Below are positions 1 through 8,450 of a stretch of 64,000 bases of DNA, one piece after another. The DNA is taken from assembly GCA_004193555.1 (NCBI GenBank), contig RPGP01000001.1, positions 1,166,790 to 1,230,789 of the forward strand. Direction: 5' to 3'. Each line of letters begins with the position of its first letter. The stretch's first letter is position 1. A program made the position numbers and the translations under genes. The DNA is from Desulfobacteraceae bacterium Eth-SRB1. Its GTDB lineage: Bacteria; Desulfobacterota; Desulfobacteria; Desulfobacterales; ETH-SRB1. The notes under the pieces were generated by a model that was given only the letters and a program-made list of their open reading frames with translations, made no database searches and was not told the origin of the DNA.

Positions 1-35
1 TGATTAATGGCTTCGCGATATGTTATCGTTTTCAT
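1..35 (-). CDS. Pyruvate/acetoin dehydrogenase-like E1 beta subunit, first codons only
   Basis: Only the first codons lie in the window; the rest runs off the left edge. They read MKTITYREAIN, which matches the usual beginning of E1 beta subunits of 2-oxoacid dehydrogenases (ThDP enzymes). The ATG overlaps the TGA of the upstream E1 alpha gene as ATGA, so the two are translationally coupled, as expected for subunits of one heterotetramer. The assignment rests on this short N-terminus plus the alpha-subunit neighbour. Confidence 0.75.
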   Translation of the reverse strand, partial: MKTITYREAIN

Positions 36-994
36 GCGTATACATCCTTAAATAACTCACTATCTGCCGGGAACGGGGCGTCAAGCGCCAGTTTAGTACT
101 CTCATTGATTGCCTGGTCAATTTCGGTCTCCATAAGTTTAATTTCATCTCCGATAATCCCAAGCAACTTAAGTTTTTCTCTTTGAAACAAAACAGGATCC
201 CTTGCATACCAATCAGCATAATCATCCTTTTGCCCCCGATATCCGGCCGAATAGTCTTCATTAACTCCAACATGCTCCAGATATCTATGATATTTTAAGT
301 GCAAAAGATGCGGAACATCTGTTTTTTTAATGTCTTGGACAGCTTGTTCGGTAATTGAATATATCCTTTCGGAATCTGTTGTATCATCCGAATGCACAGA
401 AAGACCAAATGATCGCGTTGCTTCGGGAATTGAATAATTCTGTCTATCCTTGATTTGCGCATGGATGGCCATACCATTATCCTCACACACAAACAGAATC
501 GGAAGTTTTTTCAGACAAGCCATATTTAATGTCTCCCAAAAGACACCCTCTTCAGTTGCGCCATCTCCGAAAAAAACCGCCACAATATGATTGCTTTTCT
601 TGTATTTGGCTGCAAAAGCCGCTCCGAGGGCAACGGGTATGGTGCTTGAAACAATGGCTGACGACGCCACAAAACCCGACTCAGGGCAGGAAATATGCAT
701 GGAGCCAGCCTTACCTTTTGCAACACCTGTCACCTTGCCGCAAAGTTCACCATAAAAGGCACCCAAGTTTTTGCTTCTGGCTAAGTAGAGCGCATGCCCC
801 CTGCACGTCCCATATACCTGGTCATCAACAGACAAGGCCTGGCAGACTCCGGCAACAATTGCCTCCTCCCCGAGACTCAGATGAACGGGGGTTTTCATGA
901 CGTCAGTATAATAAACCTCTTGGATTTTCTCTTCCGCTTTCCGCATGAGATAAATTTTTTTGTACAACTCTTTGTTAAGTTCAATATTCGTCAT
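32..994 (-). CDS. ThDP-dependent dehydrogenase E1 alpha subunit (glycan-locus type)
   Basis: Alpha subunit of a pyruvate/acetoin-dehydrogenase-like E1, which binds thiamine diphosphate and decarboxylates a 2-oxoacid to an activated two-carbon unit. From the chosen ATG (320 aa), the ThDP/Mg motif begins with GDG near residue 143 and closes with EDN near 171-173. An active-site-like LEHVG occurs where PDH E1 alpha has a GHS motif. The open frame reaches back to 1045, but that start overlaps the upstream gene's stop and has no Shine-Dalgarno sequence; ATG 994 has AAAGAGAA upstream. No E2 or E3 gene is visible. The gene sits between a GDP-sugar dehydratase-like SDR and E1 beta, so a role in sugar modification is more likely than central metabolism (inference). 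Confidence 0.85.
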   Translation of the reverse strand: MTNIELNKELYKKIYLMRKAEEKIQEVYYTDVMKTPVHLSLGEEAIVAGVCQALSVDDQVYGTCRGHALYLARSKNLGAFYGELCGKVTGVAKGKAGSMHISCPESGFVASSAIVSSTIPVALGAAFAAKYKKSNHIVAVFFGDGATEEGVFWETLNMACLKKLPILFVCEDNGMAIHAQIKDRQNYSIPEATRSFGLSVHSDDTTDSERIYSITEQAVQDIKKTDVPHLLHLKYHRYLEHVGVNEDYSAGYRGQKDDYADWYARDPVLFQREKLKLLGIIGDEIKLMETEIDQAINESTKLALDAPFPADSELFKDVYA

Positions 995-1026
995 AGCTGT
1001 TCTCTTTTTGCAATCATCCTCATTAA

Positions 1027-2031
1027 TTATCGATTTAAGAAACATTTGGATTTAACCCGCTCACGCCAGTAATTCAGAAGATCCTGCATGGTTTTCTCAA
1101 AAGGTATTTGCGGCTCCCAGCCGGTATGCTCCCTGAATTTAGTCGTATCAGGCACCTGAAGATCGGCATCCAGAGGCCGGAATCTATCTTCCTCTTGCTC
1201 AACACGTATATCCTTACGTGTGGAAATAGATAACAGATGGTTAAGCATTTCTCGCACTGTGCATGAAAATGTGCCTCCGATATTGTAATATTCTCCGGGA
1301 ACATGATTAACTGTAACAAGCATATAATATGCCCTGACCGAGTCTCTTACGTCAGACCATGTACGAAGGGAATCCAGATTGCCTGTTTTTACCACCGGCG
1401 GAATAAGGTCTTGCTCTATCATGGCAATCTGCTTGGCAAAGGTTGACTCCGCAAAAACATCACCTCGCCTTGGGCCGGTATGAGTAAACATACGTGTTGT
1501 CATTACTTTCTGGCCATAGGCCTCGGCATGAAACCTTCCAATCATATCGGTCCCAATCTTGGATATAGAGTATGGCGATGCGGGATGAAATGAGCATTCT
1601 TCATTGATGGGCAGCTTTTCTTTTGGAACCCGGCCGAATACTTCTGAAGAAGAACATACATGAATAACAGGGTCTATATCTTTGCACCGCCTGAGCGCTT
1701 CCAGCAGCCTTTCAGTGCCAAGAATATTCGTATCCAGCGTCTGGAGAGGCGAAGTGAAACTTGTGAGTGGATAGCTCTGGGCCGCAAGATGAAAAACATA
1801 ATCAGGCATGCTTTCCTCAACAGCGTTTTGCAACGAAATATAGTCATTGAGATCTCCACTAATAAAATACAGCTTATCTTTCCGGTTGGCTTGATCCAAC
1901 AGATGTTCAACATTATCTAACGGACTCCGCCAACGACACATACCGTAAATATCCCACTCGGTATTTCCCAGAAGGTAATCAGCCAGATGCGAGCCGACCA
2001 TGCCGGTAATGCCGGTTATTAGCGCTCTCAT
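1027..2031 (-). CDS. GDP-mannose 4,6-dehydratase-like extended SDR
   Basis: NAD(P)-dependent nucleotide-sugar epimerase/dehydratase of 334 aa. The N-terminal Rossmann motif is GITGMVG (residues 7-13), the catalytic serine region is SSSE (127-130), and the catalytic YxxxK is YSISK (154-158). The tract MCRWRS after strand two and the THTGPRRGD segment resemble GDP-mannose 4,6-dehydratases and the related GDP-6-deoxy-lyxo-hexulose reductases, so the substrate is probably a GDP-hexose, but the two activities cannot be separated by eye. It is first of three genes on this strand (SDR, E1 alpha, E1 beta), with about 30 bases to the next start. It likely supplies a 4-keto-6-deoxy sugar for the surface glycan. 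Confidence 0.85.
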   Translation of the reverse strand: MRALITGITGMVGSHLADYLLGNTEWDIYGMCRWRSPLDNVEHLLDQANRKDKLYFISGDLNDYISLQNAVEESMPDYVFHLAAQSYPLTSFTSPLQTLDTNILGTERLLEALRRCKDIDPVIHVCSSSEVFGRVPKEKLPINEECSFHPASPYSISKIGTDMIGRFHAEAYGQKVMTTRMFTHTGPRRGDVFAESTFAKQIAMIEQDLIPPVVKTGNLDSLRTWSDVRDSVRAYYMLVTVNHVPGEYYNIGGTFSCTVREMLNHLLSISTRKDIRVEQEEDRFRPLDADLQVPDTTKFREHTGWEPQIPFEKTMQDLLNYWRERVKSKCFLNR

Positions 2032-2132
2032 TCTATATCCCCCGTATTGTTGCCTGACAAAGATTCCTTCTCTAAGGATTCTATAAATAAAATATAAATG
2101 AAGATCACATATAAGATAGCAATCAAAAAAAT

Positions 2133-2390
2133 TTATACATAAATATTTCGTCTGCGTCCAGCATTATATATAATTAAGCGTTTGTAACTCATGAACAAAG
2201 TATTTGCATCATGTCTCAAGCAATAGATCCCGCGGGTAGTTATTTCCTGCAATTCCTGATGACCACGCATCTGTTTATGAAAGTTGATGCTATGGCTGCC
2301 GACATGACAAAAAGTAATGATTTTATTATCATCCTGTGATAAACGTAAAACAAAGCAGTTTATATCGGCAAGCAAAATATTTAGAATCAA
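2133..2390 (-). pseudogene. Possible gene remnant in the divergent intergenic region
   Basis: Between the SDR and the first plus-strand glycosyltransferase lie about 360 bases. They hold an open minus-strand frame of up to 85 codons whose last two thirds look protein-like (GSHSINFHKQMRGHQELQ, then IYCLRHDANTLFMSYKRL). There is no convincing start, and the frame would run into the oppositely oriented gene. I do not recognise the family. It may be the 3' end of a lost glycan gene, or chance. No clear promoter was identified here, although divergent promoters are expected. Confidence 0.3.
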
Positions 2391-3532
2391 TGGAAATGCA
2401 GAAAAAGAAAATAGCTGTTATTATCCCCAAATATGGTCTTCTTGGTGGAGCGGAAAGATTTGCTTATGAGCTGACCGAGCGACTGTCTCTTAATGAAAAA
2501 TATGACTTCCATGTTTTTGCAAACAGGTGGCAGTCAGATTCAGGCCGAATCACATTCTATAAGGTTCCCATAATCAGATTCCCGAAATTTCTTACGACGA
2601 TCAGTTTCGCCTGGTTTGCCAATCGAAAAATCTCAAAAATGAATTTCGATCTGATTCATACCCATGATCGAATATTTGATGCAGACATATTCACCATGCA
2701 TGGAATTCCTCATCGGATATGGGTGCATGATGTACGCAAAAAATCCATGAGTCTGTTTGACCACGCCACATGCTGGGTTGAAAAACACCTTATTAACAAC
2801 ACAAAATGCAAAATATTTCTCCCTGTTTCCAGCTTGACAAAGGAAAAATTTTTAGAGGAATATAAGATAGAACCAGAAAAAATCCAGGTCATTCATCCCG
2901 GTGTTGATATTGAAAAGTTCCAGGGGCTTGACCGCGAAGGTTGCCGCAAAGAGATAAGGGAACAATTCAAGATCGGTCCTTTTGATATCGTGATTCTATT
3001 TGTTTCCATGAATTTCGAAATCAAAGGGCTTGATTATGTTATAGCCACTCTTGGAAAGGCAAAGACATCTTATCCTTCTCAAAACCTCAAACTGCTTGTC
3101 GTCGGCAAAGGGAATTATAAAAGATACGGCGCTCTTGCACAAAAAGCCGGCATAAAAGATAATGTTATCTTTGCCGGAGTTCAGAAAGAAAATCTCGAAA
3201 AAATCTATCTCGCAAGCGACATCTTTATGATGCTTTCAAGATTCGATACCTTCGGCATGACAGTGCTTGAGGCCATGGCGGCATCCCTACCTGTAATAAT
3301 CAGCAATAATGTGGGAGCAAAGGATCTGGTGAATAAGGGAATAAACGGATTCGTGATTGAAGATACAAACAATATCGATATGATTTGCGATAAAATAGGC
3401 TCTATGTTAGACAGCAAAACCAGAACCACGATGGCAAAAAAAGCCTATAATACGGCACTCAGTAACTTCTGGGGCACTGTGGCAAAAAGGGTAGAAAATA
3501 TTTACGAAAAAATGTTGCAGAAAGTGGATTAG
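2390..3532 (+). CDS. Family GT4 glycosyltransferase
   Basis: Retaining GT-B glycosyltransferase that adds a sugar from a nucleotide-sugar donor during glycan assembly in the cytoplasm. The N-terminal strand with the glycine-rich GLLGGAERF loop is typical of GT4. The C-terminal donor site has SRFDTFGMTVLEAMAASLP, where the usual EX7E motif appears as D...E. The frame is open from a GTG at 2336, but ATG 2390, or ATG 2396 just inside it, puts the first beta strand at the expected place; no start has a strong Shine-Dalgarno site. First gene of the plus-strand glycan operon. Donor and acceptor are unknown. Confidence 0.85.
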   Translation: MEMQKKKIAVIIPKYGLLGGAERFAYELTERLSLNEKYDFHVFANRWQSDSGRITFYKVPIIRFPKFLTTISFAWFANRKISKMNFDLIHTHDRIFDADIFTMHGIPHRIWVHDVRKKSMSLFDHATCWVEKHLINNTKCKIFLPVSSLTKEKFLEEYKIEPEKIQVIHPGVDIEKFQGLDREGCRKEIREQFKIGPFDIVILFVSMNFEIKGLDYVIATLGKAKTSYPSQNLKLLVVGKGNYKRYGALAQKAGIKDNVIFAGVQKENLEKIYLASDIFMMLSRFDTFGMTVLEAMAASLPVIISNNVGAKDLVNKGINGFVIEDTNNIDMICDKIGSMLDSKTRTTMAKKAYNTALSNFWGTVAKRVENIYEKMLQKVD

Positions 3533-3570
3533 CCCTAAAGAAACAGTTTAACGCTAAGGCATACTTGAAC

Positions 3571-4323
3571 ATGAGATATTTCAACCTGATAAAGAATCTA
3601 TCCAACTGGTGGCTATATTTAGCGATTAAGTTTGGTATTTGTAATGCTGATCCTGTCTTGTTTAGAATGAGAAATGGGATACTTGTTGAAGTCCCTCGAA
3701 GACTCCTTCAAACATTTAAGGAGATCTTTATGGATGAATGCTATATGGATGGACTTGAATTACATGTGCCTGACAATTCAACCATTATAGACATCGGCGC
3801 CAACGCAGGTTTCTTCACACTTTTTGCAGCTTCCCGTTTTAATGATTCAAGGGTATTGGCTTATGAACCAGTAGCTTCTAATTTCAAGCAATTGGCAAGA
3901 AATCGGGGTTTGAATGCAGATTGCAGTATTGAATATTTTCAAAAAGCCGTTGCCGGGCATTCAGGCACTGTCGAGATAATGTTTGATCCTGATGACAGCT
4001 TTACAACAAGCGCCACGATTTTTCAAAAAAACCACAAACACAATCAAGTTATTCAGGTGCCTTCAATTACGCTTTCCGACATATTTAGAGAACATAGAAT
4101 AAAAAGGTGCGACCTGCTGAAAATGGACTGTGAAGGCGCCGAATATGACATTATTTATGGTTGCCCATTGGAATGCCTGTCCAGGATTGATCAAATAGCA
4201 ATGGAGGTTCACTGTGGGACAGAATCCGGACAGAACATTGATTCCTTGGAGGTATACCTTAATGAACAGGGTTTCACCACCCGTCGTCGACCTGTAGGCA
4301 TGTTGTGGGCATGGAAGAAGTAG
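3571..4323 (+). CDS. FkbM family methyltransferase
   Basis: SAM-dependent O-methyltransferase of 250 aa. The SAM-binding motif is IIDIGANAGFFTLFA, followed by an acidic YEP at the end of the next strand, and the FkbM signature KMDCEGAEYDI occurs near residue 190. ATG 3571 is preferred over an in-frame TTG at 3565; AAGG lies about 11 bases upstream. In glycan loci such enzymes methylate sugar hydroxyls, often capping chains. A decayed relative of the same family is present at 7323-7514, so the locus once held at least two. Confidence 0.85.
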   Translation: MRYFNLIKNLSNWWLYLAIKFGICNADPVLFRMRNGILVEVPRRLLQTFKEIFMDECYMDGLELHVPDNSTIIDIGANAGFFTLFAASRFNDSRVLAYEPVASNFKQLARNRGLNADCSIEYFQKAVAGHSGTVEIMFDPDDSFTTSATIFQKNHKHNQVIQVPSITLSDIFREHRIKRCDLLKMDCEGAEYDIIYGCPLECLSRIDQIAMEVHCGTESGQNIDSLEVYLNEQGFTTRRRPVGMLWAWKK

Positions 4324-4384
4324 TAAAACCTGTTTGTTCTTTGTGGTGAGTTTGGAATCATAAAAATGAACATCTTACAATCTT

Positions 4385-5128
4385 ATGAATATTAAAATAT
4401 CCGTTATTCTAACAGCCTGGCGCCGGCCACAATATTTGGAAGAACAAGTAGAGCGTGTACTGAAGCAAACAGTACGTCCCAAGGAAATTGTTCTCTGGTA
4501 CAATGCTCCGCCGAAGAAACTTGGCATCTTTGAACGTAAACATCTTGTCAGTTTCAAGAATGACAAATATGTGAAAAAAATAATGTGCGATTACAACTTT
4601 GGCATCATTCCGCGGTTTACGCTCGCTTCATGTTTGGAAAGCGAATATGTGTGCATCTTTGATGATGATACCATGCCTGGAGAACGCTGGTTTGAAAACT
4701 GCCTTAATCACGTTGACAGTGAGCAGGCTTTGTGCGGCACAATAGGTTTGCGATATCTCTCGAAAACGGAATTACAAACAGAAAAACCGCGAATGGGCTG
4801 GGAGGGTATGAATGAAAAATTAGAATGTGTTGATTTAGTTGGCCACAGCTGGTTTTTCCGGAGAGAATGGGCAAAATATTTTTGGGATGAAGATCCTGTC
4901 TCCTATACGTTCGGAGAAGATATTCACTTTTGCGCAATGTTGCAACGACACGGGATTTACTCGGCATGCCCACCGCATCCACATAGTGACAAGTCCTTGT
5001 GGGGTTCTGTAAAACCGGAGCGCGGCGTAGATAAAGTGGCTATAAGTTGCAGTTCAGACAAATCAAAGGAATTCTGGATAGTGGTGAAACACGAAATTGA
5101 GAGAGGATATAAACCGATTTTGTTATGA
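4385..5128 (+). CDS. Glycosyltransferase family 2-like protein
   Basis: GT-A fold glycosyltransferase of 247 aa. It starts with the typical KISVILTAWRRPQYLEEQV strand-helix and has an acidic metal-binding motif (FDDDTMPG, near residues 89-96). A second acidic motif, FGEDIHFCAML, sits in the C-terminal third. The annotated ATG follows a 60-base gap; the stop overlaps the wecB start as ATGA, so the two are coupled. Sugar and acceptor cannot be read from the sequence. A role in repeat-unit assembly is inferred from context. Confidence 0.8.
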   Translation: MNIKISVILTAWRRPQYLEEQVERVLKQTVRPKEIVLWYNAPPKKLGIFERKHLVSFKNDKYVKKIMCDYNFGIIPRFTLASCLESEYVCIFDDDTMPGERWFENCLNHVDSEQALCGTIGLRYLSKTELQTEKPRMGWEGMNEKLECVDLVGHSWFFRREWAKYFWDEDPVSYTFGEDIHFCAMLQRHGIYSACPPHPHSDKSLWGSVKPERGVDKVAISCSSDKSKEFWIVVKHEIERGYKPILL

Positions 5129-6186
5129 TTCTTGTCGCATATGGCACAAGACCGGAAATTATTAAACTGTTTCCCATCATCAATGAACTCAAGATGCAAG
5201 GAGTGCCTTTTAAGACATTGTTCACGGGGCAGCAACTGGATCTCTATGAAGATGTACAGGATTTAGTTCCAAGACCCGACTTCAGTTTTTCTGAATATTT
5301 CTCCGGAGAGAATAGGCACAACACGTTGGGCATGAGTTTTGTCAAAATCTGTGAGGCTGCCGGAAAACTATTCAATGAGCACCGTTTTGACATTATTATT
5401 ATCCAGGGTGATACAACAACAGCCTGGGCATTAGCCCAAATGGCCTTTTACAATGGAATAAAAATTGCCCATGTAGAAGCCGGTTTGCGTACCTTTGACT
5501 TGAAAAATCCCTATCCTGAAGAGTTGAATCGCACGCTGATAACACAGGTTGCTTATCTCAATCTCGCTCCAACCAAACAGGCCTATGATAATCTCATCAA
5601 TTCCGGGGCAAAGAACGTACACCTCGTGGGAAATACCATCGTAGATGCGGTTAATTATTTTAAATCCTCGCTCGGCTTGAGCGAAGAGAAATCCAACAAA
5701 ATCCTGGTTACATTGCATCGCAGGGAAAATCATAAAATCATGTGGCAGCTTTTTGACGAATTGCAAGTGGTGGCTGAAAAAAACCCTGAACTTGAATTAA
5801 TTTTTCCAATACATCCAAACCCAGAAGTGAAAAAATATAAAACAAGGCTTAAAGCTAAAAATATCCAGGTCATTCAGCCAATCGGTTATCCTGAAATGCT
5901 TAAATTGATAAGCCAGGCGCTCTTTATAATATCAGATAGTGGTGGTATCCAAGAGGAGGCAACCTGCTTTAATAAAAAAGTTCTTATCGTAAGGGAAAAA
6001 ACGGAAAGATCTGAAACGATAGATGTAGGGCTTGGTAAACTTGTGGGAAAAGATATTCGTAATCATATTGACTGGGCACTCATGTCACCGCTCAATATAA
6101 CGGAGCCCCCCTATGGAGATGGACACACAGCTCAAAGGATTGTGAATATTTTATCAAGCGATCACTATGTCCGAAATAATCCGTAA
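5125..6186 (+). CDS. wecB: UDP-N-acetylglucosamine 2-epimerase (non-hydrolysing)
   Basis: Interconverts UDP-GlcNAc and UDP-ManNAc to supply N-acetylmannosamine for glycan synthesis. The 353-aa protein shows the family landmarks: AYGTRPEIIKLFP at the N-terminus, HVEAGLRTFD in the first third, TLHRRENH in the middle, and SDSGGIQEEA in the nucleotide-binding domain. It is slightly shorter than typical 370-aa enzymes. It is coupled by ATGA to the preceding glycosyltransferase. With the WecD- and WecE-like genes further on it gives three steps familiar from enterobacterial common antigen synthesis. Directly after its stop the same frame stays open for 57 more codons (next entry). Confidence 0.9.
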   Translation: MILVAYGTRPEIIKLFPIINELKMQGVPFKTLFTGQQLDLYEDVQDLVPRPDFSFSEYFSGENRHNTLGMSFVKICEAAGKLFNEHRFDIIIIQGDTTTAWALAQMAFYNGIKIAHVEAGLRTFDLKNPYPEELNRTLITQVAYLNLAPTKQAYDNLINSGAKNVHLVGNTIVDAVNYFKSSLGLSEEKSNKILVTLHRRENHKIMWQLFDELQVVAEKNPELELIFPIHPNPEVKKYKTRLKAKNIQVIQPIGYPEMLKLISQALFIISDSGGIQEEATCFNKKVLIVREKTERSETIDVGLGKLVGKDIRNHIDWALMSPLNITEPPYGDGHTAQRIVNILSSDHYVRNNP

Positions 6187-6360
6187 ATAAATTCAGTTGG
6201 TTGTCATTACAACAAGCAGATAGACGGAAACAGCAATCCATATCTGGACTTTGATAGCGTTTTCCGAGGTGCAGTAGAAGTGCTTGACTCACAACTTCTT
6301 TTTCCCTATACTCCAGCCGTAAAAAAAGAAATTCCTATCATATATTTCAAAAAAGGATAA
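6187..6360 (+). pseudogene. Orphan open frame directly after wecB stop
   Basis: Immediately after the wecB TAA the same reading frame continues open to a TAA at 6358-6360. It has no start codon of its own, yet it reads like protein (NSVGCHYNKQIDGNSNPYLD, then FRGAVEVLDSQLLFPYTP). It does not resemble the WecB C-terminus. It is most likely the 3' end of a deleted gene joined to wecB. I do not recognise the family. The following ATG at 6364 belongs to an independent gene with AAAGGA upstream. Confidence 0.45.
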
Positions 6361-6363
6361 CAT

Positions 6364-7272
6364 ATGAATTCGAATCACAAGCCAAAAATATCCGTTCTTA
6401 TTCCTTCCTTGAACAATGCGAGCTATCTTAAGGATACCATTGAATCCATTTTGTTCCAAACATTTCAAAATGTTGAAATTATCGTTGTGGATGGGGGATC
6501 AACGGATGACTCGATTGATATCCTGAAAGAATATCCGCAAATTCGCTGGATATCAGAAAAGGAAACGGATGAAAGCAAAATATTGGAGGCTTTTAGAAAA
6601 GCATTTGCCATGTCCAGTGGCGATTATATTATGCAGTGCTGTGTTTCTGATGGATACTTATCAAAAAATTGGTTTAAAATTTGCGATGATACGCTTGAAC
6701 AGGATAAGGAGATTTCTCTTGTCTGGGGACTTCCTCAATACATGACTGAAGATGGCTCTCTAGGCAAAATTACTAATCCGGAGTTTCTTATGAAAGCCCC
6801 CCCTCAAAAAAAAGATTTTCTCGCATATTGGCTTTCCCTTGGATATGGTTTTCATGAGGGAAATTATTGTGTGAGGCGCCAAATCTATGATGAGTGTTTT
6901 CCCCAACGTCATCAGGCGGCTATGTTTATTATAAGCCCTCAAATATCATTTTTGTTCCAGTTCAACACAAGGGGCTATCTCGCATATTTTCTCCCTGCTG
7001 TTGCCAATTACGGCAGATCTCACAACAACCAGAGAGTAATACGCCTTTGCAAGGCTTTGAATAAAGAAGTCGATCTTTATAAAAAAATGATAAAGGGTTA
7101 TAAAAAACAATTACTTGATGGCAGTTTGACACATTGGTTTCGGAATGGATTTTCGGAAATCATTGGGGAAGTGAAAAAGGACGAGTTGGGTCGACTCAGA
7201 AGAGATATTTTCAAGCACTATCTAAAATACAAAATAAGCAAGAGACTCATAGAGACCCAAGAGCGCTTATAA
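6364..7272 (+). CDS. Glycosyltransferase family 2
   Basis: GT-A inverting glycosyltransferase of 302 aa. The N-terminus KISVLIPSLNNASYL and the nucleotide-binding VDGGSTDDSID near residue 43 are classic GT2 signatures. The usual central DXD is not obvious; an SGDYIMQCCVSDG segment occupies that position, which departs from the norm and leaves metal dependence uncertain. AAAGGA sits at a good distance before ATG 6364. It is followed by 260 bases holding an FkbM remnant, so the operon has been rearranged here. Confidence 0.85.
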   Translation: MNSNHKPKISVLIPSLNNASYLKDTIESILFQTFQNVEIIVVDGGSTDDSIDILKEYPQIRWISEKETDESKILEAFRKAFAMSSGDYIMQCCVSDGYLSKNWFKICDDTLEQDKEISLVWGLPQYMTEDGSLGKITNPEFLMKAPPQKKDFLAYWLSLGYGFHEGNYCVRRQIYDECFPQRHQAAMFIISPQISFLFQFNTRGYLAYFLPAVANYGRSHNNQRVIRLCKALNKEVDLYKKMIKGYKKQLLDGSLTHWFRNGFSEIIGEVKKDELGRLRRDIFKHYLKYKISKRLIETQERL

Positions 7273-7322
7273 GCAATATAGCGATGTTGATGGGTTTCCT
7301 GTGACTACTTACAATATTTCTA

Positions 7323-7514
7323 ATTGAAACTCGTGAATTTGATGCCGTTAGAGATGCTGAGAAACTAATAAATCGAGATCATCCACTGCTTCTTGTTTAA
7401 TTCAATTCAATCCTTGCCGACCACGCTGGTTGGAAGCTACAGGATTTGTATGATTATATCGTTTCTTTTTAGCATAAAGCATATGAGTTAAAAAAGAGAA
7501 AAACAATTCAATAA
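7323..7514 (+). pseudogene. FkbM methyltransferase C-terminal remnant
   Basis: One frame reads EFDAVRDAEKLINRDHPLLL, stop, then FNSILADHAGWKLQDLYDY, a second stop, and HKAYELKKRK. This matches the C-terminal part of FkbM-type methyltransferases (a GA-E-LL...P-LL-EFN pattern followed by the last helix and strand). Two in-frame stops and the absent N-terminal half mark it as dead. The first stop replaces the expected Glu codon of LLLVEFN, a single-base change. It occupies most of the 260-base gap between two glycosyltransferase genes. Confidence 0.7.
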
Positions 7515-7532
7515 AGAATATTAAGAGTAATC

Positions 7533-8423
7533 ATGATCAAAATTGTTTCTGGTTTTAGTATTCCTGTTGGTTCTACCGTCGCTTTGGTGAATTTATGTAA
7601 TCAGTTGAACGACAGGGGATGTCATTGTATCTTGTATGGACCGGATAACTGGCACATGGATAAATGTAAATCGGCAAAGGTATCTGATTTCTATCCGGAA
7701 AATGGCGATATAATTGTTGTACACAATATCAACCTTTTTTCTGTCGTTGAATTATACAAAATACAAGACAAAATTGAGGAACTTAGAAAAAAGAATAGAT
7801 TAATTTCGCTTAAAAGCATCTTAATGAAACACTTTCCCCATTCACGGAAACATGTCGGCATAAAGCTTATTCTGAGCTGCCAGGAAAATGACCTGTTCCC
7901 CATCCGACGGTTGAATTATGCTATGTTTGACAAAATTCACTATGTTCACAGTTCACAGATTAAGTATCATAAAATCGTGCATCCACATTTTGTCTGCCCA
8001 AATTTTAGTAACCATTTGATCGCTTCAGAACACAAACCCATCAGAGCTGCAGGGCTCATAGGAAGCATTAGGCAAGAAAATCAAGTTAATGTATCCATTG
8101 AAAAAGCACTACAAGATAAAATGGAAACCGTTACCTTATATGGTTATTTGATTGACCCCGCATACTATTACAAACAGATTGTACCTCTCGTAAAAAAATA
8201 TCCCGGCAAGATAAGATTTGCAGGATTTATAGACGACAAACAAAAAATCTATGATTCAGTATCTGATGTCTACTGCACTGTCGGTAGGGCATGGAGCTTG
8301 GTGAAGAAGGAGTGCGCGCTGACGAACACCCGTTATCACGAACCGGATATTTTCACTACAGAAGAAGAATCAATGGCCAACGACCAGATTTTTAATGTCT
8401 GGGAAAAAGAGTTGGGATTATAA
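7533..8423 (+). CDS. Glycosyltransferase-like protein, GT-B type, unassigned
   Basis: A 296-aa protein with no single diagnostic motif. The N-terminus (KIVSGFSIPVGSTVALVNLC) resembles the acceptor-side start of GT4 enzymes. A middle section, AAGLIGSIRQENQVN, followed by GFIDDKQKIYDSVSDVYCT, resembles the donor domain of GT-B folds. The EX7E motif is missing, so activity is uncertain. It lies between an FkbM remnant and a GT-D enzyme, with three bases to the next open frame. A glycan role is inferred from context. Confidence 0.6.
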   Translation: MIKIVSGFSIPVGSTVALVNLCNQLNDRGCHCILYGPDNWHMDKCKSAKVSDFYPENGDIIVVHNINLFSVVELYKIQDKIEELRKKNRLISLKSILMKHFPHSRKHVGIKLILSCQENDLFPIRRLNYAMFDKIHYVHSSQIKYHKIVHPHFVCPNFSNHLIASEHKPIRAAGLIGSIRQENQVNVSIEKALQDKMETVTLYGYLIDPAYYYKQIVPLVKKYPGKIRFAGFIDDKQKIYDSVSDVYCTVGRAWSLVKKECALTNTRYHEPDIFTTEEESMANDQIFNVWEKELGL

Positions 8424-8450
8424 TTTATGCAGTGTGTTGCAGGACATTAT

